Source: Lutibacter sp.
Lineage (GTDB): Bacteria; Bacteroidota; Bacteroidia; Flavobacteriales; Flavobacteriaceae
Assembly (NCBI GenBank): GCA_015662775.1
Contig: DQTL01000091.1
Location: forward strand, 1-38,659
Length of the DNA stretch: 38,659 nucleotides
Reading direction: 5' to 3'
The notes beneath the pieces were generated by a model. It ran no database searches and had not been told where the DNA came from. It saw nothing but the letters and a program-made list of their open reading frames with translations. Below, one piece after another: positions 20,471 through 29,749 of this stretch; position 1 is the first letter of the stretch, and each line of letters starts with the position of its first letter. The translations under genes and the position numbers were made by a program.

Positions 20471-21787
20471 ATGAAACTATTAAAATATAATTTAATCTTG
20501 GTAATAGCCATAGCAAGTCTATTTGTTGGCTGTGAGAAAGATTTTAACAATGTCAATAAACCAGCAGAAAACCAAGTTTTCTCAACAAGAGAAGGGATAA
20601 TTGGAGCTTCTGTAGGTATGACCCAAGATTTCACAAATTCAACGATGTCGCCTATTGTAGAAGTCTCTGCTCTTTCTACTAGAGAATTAGGTAATTTAAG
20701 TACTTATTTAACCCCTGAACAATTAGTAGCTGGGGGATTATCTTTACCCGATGATAATGCTGGTATAGTAAGACTTTGGAGTCGATTATTGCGTGATAAA
20801 GGTGTAGCGGAGTCTATTATAGCAAGTGTTGATGCTATCGAGTTACAAGCAGGAACAAAATCAGGTTTAAAAGCATATGCTAAGTTTTTTAAAGCAATGA
20901 CTTTAGGATATTTAATTCAAAACTTTGAGAAAGCGCCTATTAACAATGAGGTTGATGCAACCTTTAGTGACAGAGCGACAGTTCTTGCTGAGTGTATTAG
21001 TTTATTAGAAAGTGCAAAATCAGATATTTCAGCAACTCCAGTTTCTGACGAGTTTACAGGGATATTTCCTGATATTGATTTGCTAAATATGATTAATGCC
21101 TATGCTGCGAGATATAATCTATTTGCAGGGAACTATACTGCAGCAATAGCAGCAGCTGATGCAGTTGATTTAACATCAAAATCAGTTTGGATTTACGATG
21201 GATCAAATGAAAATCCAGTTTGGAAATTTGCAGTTTATAATGAGCCAGATACAAAACCACAAGATAATTTTGGTTTATTAGGGGATTATATTCCAGAAGC
21301 TGGTGATGGTCGAATTGCCTTTTATCTTGATCCATCTGATGAAGTTGAAGTTGATTTTGGTTACCACTCAGTTGAGAATGCTTTAGGTTTTTTCACCTCT
21401 GCAAGTGCTTCAATACCCGTTTATTTACCCAGTGAAATGCTTTTGATAAAAGCTGAGGCTTATGCACAAACTGATTTGCCAAGTGCAATTGCACCTTTAA
21501 ATGCAGTTCGTACTAAAACAGATGATATATTTGGGGTGAATGCTGGTTTACTTGATTGGACAGGAGATGTTACAGATAAAACAGCAGTTCTTAATGAAAT
21601 ATACAAAAATAGATGTATAGAATTATTTTTGACAGGAATGCGTTTAGAAGATTCTAGAAGAATGCACGGAAGTTTCACACCTTCAGACGATATAGACTAT
21701 ATCAACGAAAGAAATAGAAACTATTATCCTTATCCTTTTGCAGAAAAAGAGAATAATGTTAATTGCCCATCAGATCCGTCTATATAG
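20471..21787 (+). CDS. SusD/RagB family outer membrane lipoprotein
   Basis: Lipobox 'IASLFVGCEKDFNNVNKP', 'PSEMLLIKAEAYAQTDLPSAIAPLNAVRTKT', 'NEIYKNRCIELFLTGMRLEDSRR'; directly downstream of SusC. Confidence 0.92.
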   Translation: MKLLKYNLILVIAIASLFVGCEKDFNNVNKPAENQVFSTREGIIGASVGMTQDFTNSTMSPIVEVSALSTRELGNLSTYLTPEQLVAGGLSLPDDNAGIVRLWSRLLRDKGVAESIIASVDAIELQAGTKSGLKAYAKFFKAMTLGYLIQNFEKAPINNEVDATFSDRATVLAECISLLESAKSDISATPVSDEFTGIFPDIDLLNMINAYAARYNLFAGNYTAAIAAADAVDLTSKSVWIYDGSNENPVWKFAVYNEPDTKPQDNFGLLGDYIPEAGDGRIAFYLDPSDEVEVDFGYHSVENALGFFTSASASIPVYLPSEMLLIKAEAYAQTDLPSAIAPLNAVRTKTDDIFGVNAGLLDWTGDVTDKTAVLNEIYKNRCIELFLTGMRLEDSRRMHGSFTPSDDIDYINERNRNYYPYPFAEKENNVNCPSDPSI

Positions 21788-21805
21788 GACGAATTGAATT
21801 TATTT

Positions 21806-21845
21806 AAAAAGACCCTTGAAATTAAAATTTCAAGGGTCTTTTTTT
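21806..21845 (+). terminator. Intrinsic terminator downstream of plus-strand SusCD
   Basis: AAAAAGACCCTTGAAATT-aa-AATTTCAAGGGTCTTTTTTT strong hairpin followed by a T run. Confidence 0.92.
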
Positions 21846-22018
21846 ATGATTAACAAATCTAGACCTTTGAATAAGTTCTTTTTGTTAAAGAGCACAACAC
21901 TCGAAAAATCTTCATTCATCTATATTGTTATAATATCGCAAGGGTCTTAACTTTTTATTGTTTGCATTATTACACAAAATACCCTAGTTTCGCAGTAAAA
22001 TTTATTCTTATATTTCAG

Positions 22019-22528
22019 ATGAAAATACTTCTTACAACAATACTTTTGTTTATGTCTTTTTTGACCTTTTCACAAATACAATCAAAAGAATCAGAAAATC
22101 CATTTTGGAAAAATGTACGTTTTGGTGGAGGCATGCAATTGAGTATTGAGCAATCTTATACAACTATTGGTGTTTCACCTTCTGCTATTTATGAATTCTC
22201 TGATAAGTTTGCCTCAGGTATTGGGGTAAGTTATTTGTATTCTAAAGTTAGATCTCAAGATGTACGTTATAATATATATGGTGTCAGTGCTCTCATGTTG
22301 TATAATCCCATTAATGCTATTCAACTATCTACAGAATTTGAAGAATTAAATATTCATACAAATAACAATGGGTCTAAAAGTGATTATTGGAATCCTGCAT
22401 TATATATAGGTGCCGCTTATTCTATGAATAGAAATGTAGCAATGGGTGTACGATATGATGTGCTTTATATTGAAAATAAAAGTATTTATAACAATGCTTT
22501 TAACCCTTTTATTAGAATTTATTTTTGA
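22019..22528 (+). CDS. Secreted/outer membrane beta-barrel-like hypothetical protein
   Basis: Signal peptide 'MKILLTTILLFMSFLTFSQ'; beta-barrel-like pattern to a C-terminal Phe; ATG at 22019 preferred. Confidence 0.7.
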   Translation: MKILLTTILLFMSFLTFSQIQSKESENPFWKNVRFGGGMQLSIEQSYTTIGVSPSAIYEFSDKFASGIGVSYLYSKVRSQDVRYNIYGVSALMLYNPINAIQLSTEFEELNIHTNNNGSKSDYWNPALYIGAAYSMNRNVAMGVRYDVLYIENKSIYNNAFNPFIRIYF

Positions 22529-22708
22529 TTATTCTTTAACCTGAGTTCGACCTAAGCTTTGTTTACAGTTTGAACGAATTTTTAATCAATTCGAAGTTAT
22601 ATTTTTGAAGGACTAACTAGTTAATTGGATGAAATATAACAAGAATTGGGGAAAATTCATCAAATCCAAAGGAAGTGTTTCAATAGAAGCAATATTAATT
22701 TGAAACCT

Positions 22709-22743
22709 GTCATTGCGAATGAAATGAAGTGAAGCAATCTCTC
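22709..22743. repeat. Interspersed GTCATTGCGAA...GAAGCAATCTC element
   Basis: Ends match, in opposite orientation, the elements at 27517-27554. Confidence 0.65.
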
Positions 22744-22780
22744 GATACTCTCCTACCATGCTACTAAAACTGTACTAAAA

Positions 22781-23134
22781 TTACGAAAAAAACTCCCTAT
22801 AATAAACCTTTTCCCATTCTCTTTTTAGTATTAAAAAAGTAGCTTTTTTTGAAAAATCAATAGTATTTTGAATTTCACCTGATTGCATACTACTCTCAGG
22901 GACATCTACACGATATAAAAGTTGTAAGTAAGCTTCAAAATTATTTTTAACAAGATGCTGTATTTGATTGTATAGATACAGTAAAAATTGTTCTGAAGTA
23001 AGGTTTTTTTCGATTGAAAAGGTAAGACCAGACAACTCAAAATCTTTTTTAATTTGTTGCATTAATTTCTGAGATAAACCTTTTTTAGAAATTAACAATA
23101 ATAAGGAGTCACTATCAGTTGAAGTAGGTATCAT
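22781..23134 (-). CDS. Conserved hypothetical protein, translationally coupled to the polyprenyl synthetase
   Basis: 117-aa ORF; start overlaps the upstream stop by 4 bp (23131-23134). Confidence 0.7.
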   Translation of the reverse strand: MIPTSTDSDSLLLLISKKGLSQKLMQQIKKDFELSGLTFSIEKNLTSEQFLLYLYNQIQHLVKNNFEAYLQLLYRVDVPESSMQSGEIQNTIDFSKKATFLILKREWEKVYYREFFS

Positions 23135-24102
23135 GTATTTCTTTTTTCAAGACTATAGACTAAATCTTTTAAAATAGCCTTGGGTTTTTCTTTTAATTCC
23201 ATGCTTTCCAATTGTAAAAGTGCTTTGTTTGAGTAAGATTTTATCTCTTTTTTTATCAGTTTATCTATTTTATACTTTTTGAAAAGTTTTTTCACTTTTT
23301 CAATTTTATCAGATTCACTAACCGCTTTTTGATTGTAAATAGATTGTAAGATCACTTGGTCTGATTTGCTCGCAGTTTCTAAAGCTTTTATATACAACCA
23401 TGTTTTTTTGTTTTCCAGAATATCACCTCCAATTTTTTTTCCAAAAGTGGCTACATTACCAAAAGAATCTAGATAATCATCTTGTAATTGGAAAGCCAAG
23501 CCTAGTGAAATACCAAAATTATAGATTTCTTTTTGCTCTTTTTGAGCAGCTTTGGCAATGATAGCACCCATTTGTAGAGCAGCCGCAACTAAGACCGATG
23601 TTTTGTATTTGATCATTTTCATGTATTGAGAAAGATTGACATCATTTCTTGTCTCAAAATCCATGTCATATTGTTGTCCTTCGCAAACTTCAACAGCTGT
23701 TTGACTAAAAATAGCTGTCAATTTTTTATATGTTTTAGCTTTGTATTTTTCTAAGTATTGATACGAATTAATCAACATCACATCACCAGAGAGAATACCT
23801 GTATTGATATCCCATTTCTCATGAACTGTTGGTTTTCCACGTCTGATTGGGGCTTGATCCATAATATCATCATGAAGCAATGTAAAATTATGGAAAACTT
23901 CAACAGCCAATGCAGCATGTAATGCTTTTTTTGCTTCTGTCCCAAAAGCATCTGCACTTATCAAAGTCAATAGTGGTCGCAAACGTTTTCCTCCTAATTG
24001 TAAAATATAATCAACAGGTTTGTATAGGTTTTTAGGCTCTTTGTTGTTGCTGTTTTCTTGCAAAAAATCTAAAAATAAATGAGTGTAATCTTGTAAAGTC
24101 AC
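23131..24102 (-). CDS. Polyprenyl (isoprenyl) diphosphate synthase
   Basis: 'GGKRLRPLLTLI', 'LLHDDIMDQAPIRRGKPTVH', 'FQLQDDYLDSFG' aspartate-rich motifs. Confidence 0.95.
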   Translation of the reverse strand: MTLQDYTHLFLDFLQENSNNKEPKNLYKPVDYILQLGGKRLRPLLTLISADAFGTEAKKALHAALAVEVFHNFTLLHDDIMDQAPIRRGKPTVHEKWDINTGILSGDVMLINSYQYLEKYKAKTYKKLTAIFSQTAVEVCEGQQYDMDFETRNDVNLSQYMKMIKYKTSVLVAAALQMGAIIAKAAQKEQKEIYNFGISLGLAFQLQDDYLDSFGNVATFGKKIGGDILENKKTWLYIKALETASKSDQVILQSIYNQKAVSESDKIEKVKKLFKKYKIDKLIKKEIKSYSNKALLQLESMELKEKPKAILKDLVYSLEKRNT

Positions 24103-24207
24103 GGTGTTGTTTTTGGTAAAAATACAGCTATTTTTTATTTCAGGTCTAAAGTGTTAAAAAATTCTAAAAACGTTGGAAACTTTTTTAGTGTTAAAAGTTT
24201 ATTTGTC

Positions 24208-24215
24208 TATATTTG
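24208..24215 (+). promoter_or_regulatory. Possible -7 element TATATTTG upstream of the TetR gene
   Basis: Match to the Bacteroidota TAnnTTTG -7 consensus. Confidence 0.35.
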
Positions 24216-24376
24216 CAGTTGATTAATTAGCCAATTCGTTGATTAGCTAATCAGCAAATTAAAAAAGCCTCAATAGAAGTACTGACTTTGCCTTGCAAGC
24301 AGGTTTGCGAGGAAGTATTCCCGTAGTTATCTGGCGTGGCAAATTCATGAAATGAGTGCGATTTTCTAAAAACAAA

Positions 24377-24991
24377 ATGAAGAATAAAATATTACAAACC
24401 GCCAGTCAACTATTTTTAAGCCTAGGGTTTAAAAGTGTAACTATGGATGATATTGCCGAGAAAATGGCCATTTCAAAAAAGACAATTTATGAAAGTTTTC
24501 AGAGTAAAACAGCTTTAGTAAAAGCCTCAACTCATTTTATATTTGAACAAATTTCCCGTAAAATTGATTCAATTTGCTGTAAAGATTGTGATGTAAATCC
24601 GATACACACACTTTTTCATATCAATGATTTTTTGTTGATACAATTAAAAGTTAACAACGCACCCGAATTCCAATTATATAAGTATTATCCGAGTATTGCA
24701 GCCTCTTTAACAGAGAAAAAATTCAAATTAATTACAGAGGGAATCACAGAGAACTTAGAAAACGGAATAGAAAAAGGTCTGTATAGAAAAGATATTAATA
24801 TTGCTATTATAGCACGTTTGTATTACAGTACGATGAACGCGATTAAAACAACTGATATTTTCCCAATTGACACCTATAAAATGTCTGAAGTAATGCACAT
24901 TTTTTTATTGTACCATATACGAGCGATTGCAACTGAAAAAGGTTTGCAAGAATTAGAGAGTTATTTAAAAGAACAAAACAAAATAGCATAA
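24377..24991 (+). CDS. TetR/AcrR family transcriptional regulator
   Basis: 'KILQTASQLFLSLGFKSVTMDDIAEKMAISKKTIYESFQSKTALV' HTH; ATG 24377 preferred. Confidence 0.93.
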   Translation: MKNKILQTASQLFLSLGFKSVTMDDIAEKMAISKKTIYESFQSKTALVKASTHFIFEQISRKIDSICCKDCDVNPIHTLFHINDFLLIQLKVNNAPEFQLYKYYPSIAASLTEKKFKLITEGITENLENGIEKGLYRKDINIAIIARLYYSTMNAIKTTDIFPIDTYKMSEVMHIFLLYHIRAIATEKGLQELESYLKEQNKIA

Positions 24992-25046
24992 CAATTTTCA
25001 GTTTGTTAGGTCTAATACACATTGAAAAGAATTTAAAAAATATAGA

Positions 25047-26372
25047 ATGAAGATTAAATTTTTACTACTAATGCTGTTTCCAACTTTAATATGGTCTCAG
25101 GAGCCCACTAGTTTTAGCCTCCAAGAAGCAGTTGATTATGCAAAATTACATGCGTATGCCATACAAAATGCTGACGATGATATAGAAATAGCCAGTAGAA
25201 AAGTATGGGAAACTACCACAATGGGATTGCCACAGATTAATGCTAAAGTTGATTATCAAAACTTTTTAAAACAGCCAATATCTTTAATACCTGCCGAATT
25301 TTTTGGAGGACAACCAGGAGAATTTGCTGAAATTTCTTTTGGAACTAAACAAAATATCAATGCCTCTGCAACACTAACGCAATTGTTGTTTAACGGTTCG
25401 TATTTAGTTGGTTTACAATCAGCTATAGTCTATAAAGAAATAAGTGAAAGTATAAAAACCAAGACTATTGCTGGTGTAAAAGAAAGCGTCACCAATGCAT
25501 ATGCTGGTGTATTGATGACAGATGAAGGAATTAAAATTCTCAATAAAAATAAGGTGATTTTAGAAAAAAACCTCTCGGATACACGCTTAATTTATAAAAA
25601 TGGTTTTGCAGAAGAACAAGATGTGGAGCAATTACAATTAACTTTATCAAAAATAAACAAAGAGCTATCTAATATTAAACGATTACGTATTTATAATTTG
25701 AATATGCTCAAATATGCTATGGGAATCACAATAGATACACCTATCAATTTATCCCAAACTTTAGAAGATTTAGCCTTAGTGAATAGTGATTTAAACCTAA
25801 CCAATGAAGTATTTGATTATCAATTACATATAGATTATAAAATATCAGAGAATAGCATCAAGGCAAACCAACTTTTTGTGAAATTAGAAAAGAGTAAAGC
25901 CTTACCTTCTTTAAATGCTTTTCTAAATTATGGGCTTACGGCAAATAATGAAGAGTTTAAGTTTTTTAAATCGGAACAAAAATGGTTTGACAGTTCAGTT
26001 TTTGGTGTGCAATTAAATGTACCTATATTTAGTAGTTTCAAAAGACATTCAAGAATTCAACAAGCCAAAATCGGACTCACTAAATCAGAAAGAGCCTTAG
26101 ATGAAACCACGCAAAAATTAAAGCTCAAACATCAAACTGCCTTGTTGAGTTATCAAAATGCACTTGAAAGTTATCAAACGGCTAAAGAAAGTGTTGTCCT
26201 AGCAGAGCGAATTGAAAAAAAGGAAAACATTAAGTTTTTTGAAGGAGTTTCAACTAACTTTTCTTTAAGTATAGCTCAAAACCAACTGTATGCGCAACAA
26301 CAAGAATATTTACAATCAATTTTTAATTTAATCAGTAAAAAAGTTGCTTTAGAAACAGCTTTAGATAAATAG
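25047..26372 (+). CDS. TolC family outer membrane efflux protein
   Basis: Signal peptide, 'FSLQEAVDYAKLHAYAIQNADDDIEIASRKVWE', coiled-coil repeats typical of TolC. Confidence 0.92.
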   Translation: MKIKFLLLMLFPTLIWSQEPTSFSLQEAVDYAKLHAYAIQNADDDIEIASRKVWETTTMGLPQINAKVDYQNFLKQPISLIPAEFFGGQPGEFAEISFGTKQNINASATLTQLLFNGSYLVGLQSAIVYKEISESIKTKTIAGVKESVTNAYAGVLMTDEGIKILNKNKVILEKNLSDTRLIYKNGFAEEQDVEQLQLTLSKINKELSNIKRLRIYNLNMLKYAMGITIDTPINLSQTLEDLALVNSDLNLTNEVFDYQLHIDYKISENSIKANQLFVKLEKSKALPSLNAFLNYGLTANNEEFKFFKSEQKWFDSSVFGVQLNVPIFSSFKRHSRIQQAKIGLTKSERALDETTQKLKLKHQTALLSYQNALESYQTAKESVVLAERIEKKENIKFFEGVSTNFSLSIAQNQLYAQQQEYLQSIFNLISKKVALETALDK

Positions 26373-26408
26373 AAAACATCAAAACTAAGCCTGCAAGGCT
26401 TATAGAAA

Positions 26409-27464
26409 ATGAAAATACTAAAAAAAATAGGATTACTACTATTGGCACTTATAATTGCCAATAGTATCTATTATTACGTAAAACCAGAAGAAGTGAAACA
26501 ATTAGTAAAAAATAATAGTTTAGAGACTATTAATAAAGATTGGAAAGGAAACGTGAAAATTGGAAATGAATTTTCTAATGGAGAGGAAAAGGATGTGCAA
26601 ATAATGCCCTTGGATATTCTAAAATGGAAACTCTCTAAAAACCCACAAGCAACCGAAAAAAAAGAGGATACCTTTAGGCTCAATGTAGTAGAAAATCAAG
26701 CTTTTTTACATTCCAATAAAGATATGATCGTTTGGTTGGGTCATGCTACTTTTTTTATTCGTATCGCTGGAAAAACCATTTTAACAGATCCTGTTTTGGG
26801 CGATGTGTCTTTTATAAAACGTTTAACGGGAAATGCTTGTGCTACGGATAGTTTGAAAAACATTGATTATATTTTGCTTTCACATGGTCACAGAGATCAT
26901 TTTGATAAACCAACCTTAAAAACTATTTTTAAAAATAATGTAGATGTGGAGGCTTTAATTCCTTTAGAATTAAATGCTTATTTCGATAAAAACAACATCA
27001 AAAACCAACAAGCAGGATGGTATCAAAAATATAAAACAACAGCTGATTTAGAAATATATTTTATGCCGGCACGTCATTGGAATCGCAGAGGAGCACTCGA
27101 TTTTAATAAAAATCTTTGGGGAAGTTTTATTATTAAATCAAAAGATAAAACCATCTATTTTTCTGGTGATACAGCCTATGGTTCACATTTTAAAGAAATT
27201 AGCAACTATTTTGGAAAAATTGATTATTCACTCTTATCAATAGGTGCTTACAAACCAGAAAAGATAATGAAAAATACCCACATGACACCTTTAGAAGCAC
27301 TACAAGCTCATAATGATTTGAATGGAACAGTATTTATTCCCATGCACTTTGCAACCTATGATTTATCAGATGAACCCATTGGAGAACCTGTACGAATTTT
27401 GGAAAAAAAGATGGAAAATAATACAATAAAATTCTTAGATGTGGGTGAGGAATTGATGTTGTAA
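26409..27464 (+). CDS. MBL-fold metallo-hydrolase, NAPE-PLD/RomA-like, N-terminally anchored
   Basis: 'MIVWLGHATFFIRIAGKTILTDPVL', 'LLSHGHRDHFDKPTL', 'MPARHWNRRGALDFNKNLWGSFII', 'IYFSGDTAYGSHFKEI'. Confidence 0.9.
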   Translation: MKILKKIGLLLLALIIANSIYYYVKPEEVKQLVKNNSLETINKDWKGNVKIGNEFSNGEEKDVQIMPLDILKWKLSKNPQATEKKEDTFRLNVVENQAFLHSNKDMIVWLGHATFFIRIAGKTILTDPVLGDVSFIKRLTGNACATDSLKNIDYILLSHGHRDHFDKPTLKTIFKNNVDVEALIPLELNAYFDKNNIKNQQAGWYQKYKTTADLEIYFMPARHWNRRGALDFNKNLWGSFIIKSKDKTIYFSGDTAYGSHFKEISNYFGKIDYSLLSIGAYKPEKIMKNTHMTPLEALQAHNDLNGTVFIPMHFATYDLSDEPIGEPVRILEKKMENNTIKFLDVGEELML

Positions 27465-27516
27465 AAAGGAGCTAAAGAGTGAAAGGGTTTTTGAAACAAT
27501 AACCAACTATCTTTAA

Positions 27517-27598
27517 GAGATTGCTTCACTCCATTGCATTTTGTTCGCAATGACTGACCTCAAATCAACATTACCCCTATTGAGATCAGTCATTGCGG
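27517..27598. repeat. Inverted pair of GTCATTGCG-type interspersed elements
   Basis: GAGATTGCTTC...TTCGCAATGACTGAcctcaa facing ttgagaTCAGTCATTGCG. Confidence 0.7.
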
Positions 27599-27708
27599 AC
27601 GTAAGATTTCAAAAGAAGTACCGTCTTTGCGAGCGAGGTACGAGCAAAGCAAACTCTTGAAGTAAGACAAATCTTATTTCAAGGTAACAAAACTAAAAAA
27701 CTAATAAA

Positions 27709-28470
27709 ATGAAAACAGTATTAATAACAGGAGCATCAAGCGGTATCGGAAAAGAAACCGCTTTTGAATATGCAAAAAACAATTACAATTTGGTATTGGT
27801 AGCTCGTCGTCAAGACCGATTAGAAGCTATAAAATTTGAAATTGAAAATAAATATAATGTTACAGTTATTGTCGTAGCAATGGATTTGTCAAATAGCAAT
27901 AGTGCAAATGAATTATTTAAATCCATTTCAAAACAGAATCTCAAAATTGATGTTTTAATTAACAATGCTGGTTTTGGACAATACGGTGATTTTTTAAATA
28001 TTGACGCACATAAAGACGAAGAAATGTTACTTTTAAATATGCTGACATTAACCAAACTTTCGAGATTTTTTGGGAGTGAAATGGTAAAAAATGGAGGAGG
28101 TAATATTATCAATATTGCATCAACTGCAGCTTTTCAGCCTGTTCCTGGATTGGCTACTTATTCGGCATCAAAAGCTTATGTAATGAGTTTCTCTGAAGCT
28201 ATTGCATATGAACTAAAAGATAAGAATGTTATTGTTACAAGTATTTGTCCTGGGGCAACCCAAAGTGAATTTGGTAACAAAGCAGACATCAATAAAAATG
28301 TATTTAGAAACAAACCAACTAGTACTGACCTAGCTAAGTTTATTTATACATCCATGAAAAAGAAAAGAACAAATGCAATCCACGGATTTATGAATGTAAT
28401 TCTTGCATTCTCAAACAGATTTGCACCTAGAAAATTAACAACAATTATCGCAGCTAAAATGATGAAGTAA
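27709..28470 (+). CDS. SDR family NAD(P)-dependent oxidoreductase
   Basis: 'VLITGASSGIGKETA', 'LINNAGFG', 'YSASKAYV' motifs. Confidence 0.94.
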   Translation: MKTVLITGASSGIGKETAFEYAKNNYNLVLVARRQDRLEAIKFEIENKYNVTVIVVAMDLSNSNSANELFKSISKQNLKIDVLINNAGFGQYGDFLNIDAHKDEEMLLLNMLTLTKLSRFFGSEMVKNGGGNIINIASTAAFQPVPGLATYSASKAYVMSFSEAIAYELKDKNVIVTSICPGATQSEFGNKADINKNVFRNKPTSTDLAKFIYTSMKKKRTNAIHGFMNVILAFSNRFAPRKLTTIIAAKMMK

Positions 28471-28508
28471 AAGCACAAATAAAGTGTTTTAACATAAATA
28501 GAAATACA

Positions 28509-29645
28509 ATGAAAAATACAATCTTACTAATTACATTAGTACTCATACTCTTTTCTTGTAACACCAAGACAGAAGCACCAAAAAGCAATTTGGAAAAACT
28601 ACAAGCAGATCAGCTAAAAATACAAACAACAGTTGATAGTTTGCAAGTCGAATTAAAAAACATTGAAAAAGCCATAAAACAGCTAGATACGGTCAAAAAA
28701 TTGCAAAAAGTTACCTTTTTCACAACAAAAGACACACTGTTTAAGCATTATATCACTTTACAAGGTATGGTTGCTTCTGACCAGAATGTAATACTCAGAC
28801 CAGAAATGGCTGGTACCATACAGCGTATTTTTGTAAAAGAAGGACAACGGGTTTCAAGAGGACAAACATTGGTGCAAATTAATGCTGATGTTTTAAATGA
28901 TAAAGTAGTAGAACTTAAAACCCAATTAAGTTTAGCAACTACGACATTCCAACGTCAAGAACGCCTTTGGAATCAAAAAATTGGTTCTGAAATGCAATAT
29001 TTAGGGGCAAAAACGCAAAAAGAAGCATTAGAAAACTCCTTAAAATCGCTTCATACACAAATTGCTAAAATGAAAATAAAAGCACCTTTTACTGGTGTAA
29101 TTGATGCGATTATACCAAAAGTTGGTGAGTTGATTGGACCACAAACTTCTGTTATAAGACTAATTAATTTAAATAACGTATATATAGAAGCTGAAGTGCC
29201 AGAAACCTATTTATCAGTTGTTAAAAAAGGAACAGAAGTATTGGTTGATTTTCCATCTATCAATAAACAATTAATAGCTAGGATTAATAAAATTGGGAAT
29301 TATATAAACCCTGATAATAGGAGTTTTAAAATCCGTATTGCTATTCCAAATAAAAAGAATTTGATAAAGCCCAATTTGTTAGCCGATTTAAAAATTAATG
29401 ATTTTAAAGCTACAGGTGTGGTTTTACCATCTAATTTGATACAGATGAATCAAAAAGCTGAGAAATTTGTCTATACTGTTTTAAATGACAGTGCAAAAAC
29501 TACTGTGGTAAAAAGGATTTTAGAAGTAGGTCAAGAATACAATAACCAAGTAATTATTTTAAAAGGCGTAGAAGCTCAAGAACAAATAGTACTTGATGGT
29601 AGTAAGTTTGTTAAAGATGGTGACGAAGTAGAAATAACACAGTAA
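28509..29645 (+). CDS. RND efflux periplasmic adaptor subunit (MFP/HlyD-like lipoprotein)
   Basis: Lipobox 'LILFSCNTK'; coiled coil; 'GMVASDQNVILRPEMAGTIQRIFVKEGQRVSRGQTLVQIN'; directly upstream of the RND pump. Confidence 0.93.
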   Translation: MKNTILLITLVLILFSCNTKTEAPKSNLEKLQADQLKIQTTVDSLQVELKNIEKAIKQLDTVKKLQKVTFFTTKDTLFKHYITLQGMVASDQNVILRPEMAGTIQRIFVKEGQRVSRGQTLVQINADVLNDKVVELKTQLSLATTTFQRQERLWNQKIGSEMQYLGAKTQKEALENSLKSLHTQIAKMKIKAPFTGVIDAIIPKVGELIGPQTSVIRLINLNNVYIEAEVPETYLSVVKKGTEVLVDFPSINKQLIARINKIGNYINPDNRSFKIRIAIPNKKNLIKPNLLADLKINDFKATGVVLPSNLIQMNQKAEKFVYTVLNDSAKTTVVKRILEVGQEYNNQVIILKGVEAQEQIVLDGSKFVKDGDEVEITQ

Positions 29646-29727
29646 AGACGTTGCATGCAACGTCTCAACAGTAAAGACGTTTCAGAGCAACGCCTCAACG
29701 GTAAAGGCGTTGTACTCAACGCTCAAC
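29641..29727. repeat. Three tandem palindromic units of the RTAAAGRCGTTG...CAACG(Y)CTCAAC family
   Basis: 29641-29669, 29670-29699 and 29700-29727; the first shares GACGTTGCATGCAACGTCTC with the palindrome at 5767 and contains the adaptor stop codon (29643-29645). Confidence 0.88.
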
Positions 29728-29749
29728 AATTCGCAGTAAAACTAGATAA

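Noticed and set aside
27465-27708. Possible small RNA gene between MBL and SDR genes
   Set aside because: The structure is explained by interspersed inverted repeats; there is no independent promoter or terminator evidence.
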